The notes beneath the pieces were generated by a model that saw only the letters and a program-made list of their open reading frames with translations, had not been told where the DNA came from and did no database searches. This document shows positions 43,255 through 45,280 of a stretch of 45,280 nucleotides of DNA, piece by piece; position 1 is the stretch's first letter; every line of letters starts with the position of its first letter. This DNA is from CAYWNA01 sp964459305 (GTDB lineage Bacteria; Planctomycetota; Planctomycetia; Pirellulales; Pirellulaceae): positions 1 through 45,280 of the forward strand of contig CAYWNA010000092.1 of NCBI GenBank assembly GCA_964459305.1, read 5' to 3'. The position numbers and the translations under genes were made by a program.

Positions 43255-43385
43255 CGCCGGAGGCACCTTATTCGGTCGTCTGGCAAAGCATCCCCCAGGC
43301 ACCATCATCATCTTTTGGACTGTATCGGTGACGTTCCGCTTTGGTCGATTCACCACCTAGACACAAGATACGATTGGGGACAGCC

Positions 43386-43688
43386 ATGAAGTGGTCTCAA
43401 CATATGCAAAACGCCCTTCAGAGATGGGTGGGAAGGGAAACATGGCACAGCGGCAGCGGGACTGACTTGGGGAAGTTCCACAGTTTCGTTAAGGCAGTGT
43501 GGGACGCGAATCAGAGTCCGATCGATGAAGAAGAACTCGTGAAACGCATCGAGGACCAAGTGCGAGAGCTGGGCACTGAGATGGAGCCCCCACGCCAGGA
43601 AGTGGTTGCCAAGGTATACGTCAAAAGGGCACAGTGCATACTGAGGTATCTTGCCGACACTTCGGCCGATGATACCACTATCTTGTAG
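43386..43688 (+). CDS. Hypothetical protein, 100 aa
   Basis: The start at 43386 has GGGG about six bases upstream. A longer frame from 43341 is less likely. The sequence is mostly helical and charged (MKWSQHMQNALQRWVGRE, EEELVKRIEDQVRELGTE, QEVVAKVYVKRAQCILRYL). No membrane span or known motif is seen. It may belong with the STAS operon, 131 nt downstream on the same strand. Confidence 0.55.
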   Translation: MKWSQHMQNALQRWVGRETWHSGSGTDLGKFHSFVKAVWDANQSPIDEEELVKRIEDQVRELGTEMEPPRQEVVAKVYVKRAQCILRYLADTSADDTTIL

Positions 43689-43897
43689 CTGCCCCTGCGG
43701 CTGCTTCCGTCTCAGCCCACCCGAGCCGACAGCCAAACTGCCAAAGAACGATTCACGGTGAAGCGGTTGCCTTGTTCGGTCATCCCGCCACGGCGGACAG
43801 CCCGGTCAGCGTCGCCTGTGTGTCCTGCAACGCCGCCGCGTTGTCGATCCGTTCGGCGCGCGGCTGTTTTCGTTGGTGGGCGTAGGCCGGTGGTAAT

Positions 43898-44137
43898 TCA
43901 ACCGAAGAAGACTCGGCCTGTCGCCGCTGCCATGTACAGCCCCACTCCAGCGCCAATAAAGGCGAGCCCTCGCCCACCCAGCAAATAACCGAGACTGCCC
44001 CCGCTGGTCGCAAGCAACAGGAAGTAGCCAATCACCCGCAGTCCGCCATACCCTGAGACCATCATCCCCAACGGCACAGACAGCACCGTAAGGATGGCCA
44101 GTATGGCTTTCAGGGTGAACTGTGGTCGGTTGGGCAT
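43898..44137 (-). CDS. Small hydrophobic membrane protein
   Basis: This is a 79-aa protein with two or three hydrophobic spans (FTLKAILAILTVLSVPLGMM, VIGYFLLLATSGGSLGYLLG, AFIGAGVGLYMAAA). The N-terminal FTLKAILAILTVLSVPLG resembles the FSLRTLLxxxTVLAVxLG opening common in small planctomycete membrane proteins. No ribosome site is visible at 44137. It follows the secreted protein at 44174 by 36 nt on the same strand. Confidence 0.6.
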   Translation of the reverse strand: MPNRPQFTLKAILAILTVLSVPLGMMVSGYGGLRVIGYFLLLATSGGSLGYLLGGRGLAFIGAGVGLYMAAATGRVFFG

Positions 44138-44173
44138 GGTGATTCGGCAGTGAAACGGACGACAACCCGGCTG

Positions 44174-44851
44174 CTACCGGTGCCGCATGATCAGCAGGCG
44201 GTGGGCGGTTGCCGTGTCGGGCATGATCCAGTTGCCCAGGTCGTTGCGCATAATCAGCCACAGCAGTTGGGAAGGCGACGTGTACACCGGTTTGGCCTTG
44301 GGAGTCTTTTTGAAGGGCTGAAACTCGTTCAGCACTAGCAGCATGCGGCCATTGACCTTGATGTCCTTTAGCGCCGGGTAGTCGGCGTACTCTGCAGGCA
44401 GTTCGTTTTGGTAAAATACCAAGTCGAGAAACCACGCGTCGAAGGCGTCGCTTTTCTCCAGGCCCATAGCTGTCCGCTCTTGTACCGTCGCGGCGCGGTA
44501 CTCCAACCGCCAGAGGCCACTGTACTTGGTCATGTGAGATTCTGTCTTCACTTTCGTCCGCCAGTATTCGTTGATCACCTTCTCCGACTCGTCCCAACCC
44601 ACAGCGAATCGACCGTCCGCGGTAAAGATGATTTTAGGTGCATTCAGGCTTATCTCCCCTTTCCCGTCCTCGGTTTGCGCTTTGGTCAACGCTCGGCTCC
44701 AGCCCCAGGCGCCGGTTTCGCTGGAAAACGCGAGACATTTCCCCACCGAAGGCCACCCCTTGCCGAACTTGGTTGCCTGCGTCTGTGCGAAAACAACCGA
44801 GGGGAGGAACGCCAGGAGTGCCGCGGCAAGGAGAATACGTGAGATGTGCAT
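44174..44851 (-). CDS. Hypothetical secreted protein
   Basis: This is a 225-aa protein with a clean signal peptide (MHISRILLAAALLAFLPSVV, cut near VFAQ). The mature part is alpha/beta with WPSVGKCLAFSSETGAWGWS, IIFTADGRFAVGWDESEKVI and LKDIKVNGRMLLVLNEFQPF. I know no family for it. It is the first gene of a two-gene minus-strand unit with the small membrane protein at 43898. Confidence 0.65.
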   Translation of the reverse strand: MHISRILLAAALLAFLPSVVFAQTQATKFGKGWPSVGKCLAFSSETGAWGWSRALTKAQTEDGKGEISLNAPKIIFTADGRFAVGWDESEKVINEYWRTKVKTESHMTKYSGLWRLEYRAATVQERTAMGLEKSDAFDAWFLDLVFYQNELPAEYADYPALKDIKVNGRMLLVLNEFQPFKKTPKAKPVYTSPSQLLWLIMRNDLGNWIMPDTATAHRLLIMRHR

Positions 44852-45161
44852 GATCGATTCGCATGTTTCCGGATGAAGTCGTCAAAGGGCCCGCAACACG
44901 CTATCTTATGGGATGCTCCGCTCTGCCTTCAAGAGAAAATGCGTACAAGAGAGGGAATGTGGACTTTCAGATACAGACCCCGTTCGAACCGGCTGTTTTC
45001 TGTTGGGGCCGTTAGACGCTCGAACGATCCGAGCGTGCAGATCAAGTGGCGGCTGCTTCGTAGCTCGCGGCTTGTGGGCGGACTTGGCATCTTTGGCTGA
45101 CCGCCCCCGCGATGATTCTGCCGGGTGCGGTAGCACTGCTTTGGCTGCGGCCCAGCTGACA
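44852..45161. other. Intergenic region at the right edge
   Basis: This is 310 nt between the secreted protein start and the 3' end of an incoming minus-strand gene. No gene, strong hairpin or T-rich terminator is recognisable. Confidence 0.3.
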
Positions 45162-45280
45162 CTACGGCTTGCCGTCGATCGCTTCCGTCAGCTTGCCGCC
45201 CGGCGTCGCCGCTAGGGCCGCCTACACCTCTGCGTGGCCAAAATAGTCGATGGACTTGGGGCGTTTCTCGATCAAACTTG
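45162..45280 (-). pseudogene. 3' end of a minus-strand gene entering from the right, with an in-frame TAG
   Basis: Read from the window edge, the frame gives SLIEKRPKSIDYFGHAEV, then TAG (45222-45224), then AALAATPGGKLTEAIDGKP and a stop at 45162-45164. The residues after the TAG look like a natural protein C-terminus in the same frame, so the TAG may have been CAG (Gln). Alternatively the gene simply ends at 45222 and the rest is chance. Too little is present to name the family. Confidence 0.35.

Noticed and set aside
43689..43897. A minus-strand reading (ELPPAYAHQRKQPRAERIDN...) downstream of the small membrane protein
   Set aside because: It shares sequence with the membrane-protein gene in another frame, has no start of its own and no recognisable family. 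It might be a remnant but cannot be supported.
1..45280. CRISPR arrays, rRNA genes or prophage structural modules
   Set aside because: No regularly spaced repeats, no rRNA-like sequence and no phage structural proteins were seen in reading the window.

Overview
The window looks like a chromosomal segment of a high-GC planctomycete, probably of the Pirellulales type. This is inferred from gene families, because no rRNA or universal marker gene is present. The pointers are giant membrane Ser/Thr kinases fused to WD40 or formylglycine-generating-enzyme-like domains and paired with ECF sigma factors, an SLA1-homology (SHD1) protein, a DUF1559 tail, Tat-exported Gfo/Idh/MocA and aldo/keto reductases, a large multihaem cytochrome, many secreted carbohydrate-active proteins, and small intergenic hairpin repeats.

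Layout. (1) 1-1100 is a mobile-element scar: the 3' half of a tRNA-Ser(TGA) gene beside the C-terminal stub of a tyrosine recombinase. (2) 1.1-14.7 kb plus 18.2-20.4 kb is a polysaccharide-degradation locus. It holds a DUF5696-like glycosidase, a GH16 glucanase, an alpha/beta-hydrolase esterase, a parallel beta-helix protein, an FG-GAP protein, an FAD oxidoreductase with an N-terminal carbohydrate-binding-like module, a nucleotidyltransferase, a GH27-like alpha-galactosidase and a GH42-like barrel protein. Nearly all carry signal peptides. Two transcription units here start behind near-identical 67-bp promoter modules with three helically phased GTCAT boxes, and an intrinsic terminator separates them. 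(3) 15.1-18.1 kb is a decayed molybdenum/tungsten locus. ModE is intact, but a DUF1559 gene, a sulfite-oxidase/tetrapyrrole-methylase fusion, tupA and tupC have each lost internal or terminal pieces, and no tupB is seen.

(4) 20.5-26.3 kb on the minus strand holds an ECF sigma factor and a zinc-finger/kinase/WD40 protein whose frame is broken by one in-frame TAA. A 35-aa membrane protein gene and a minus-strand terminator lie at its end. (5) 26.4-35.6 kb holds a Gfo/Idh/MocA oxidoreductase, an SHD1/beta-propeller protein, a seven-haem cytochrome with a cytochrome-b-like partner, and an aldo/keto reductase. (6) 35.8-41.9 kb holds a lipoprotein-like protein, an EthD-like protein, and an ECF sigma factor only 13 nt ahead of a 1315-aa kinase-STAND-FGE protein. 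(7) 41.9-45.3 kb holds a perfect 23-bp hairpin, a transposase tail, a secreted protein with a STAS-domain protein, and several small hypothetical genes.

Functionally, the window combines extracellular glycan degradation and one-electron or sugar redox chemistry with two sigma-factor/kinase signalling units. It also shows abundant gene decay: internal deletions, an integrase stub, a transposase tail and in-frame stops. All starts and functions were assigned by reading the sequence; no database search was possible.
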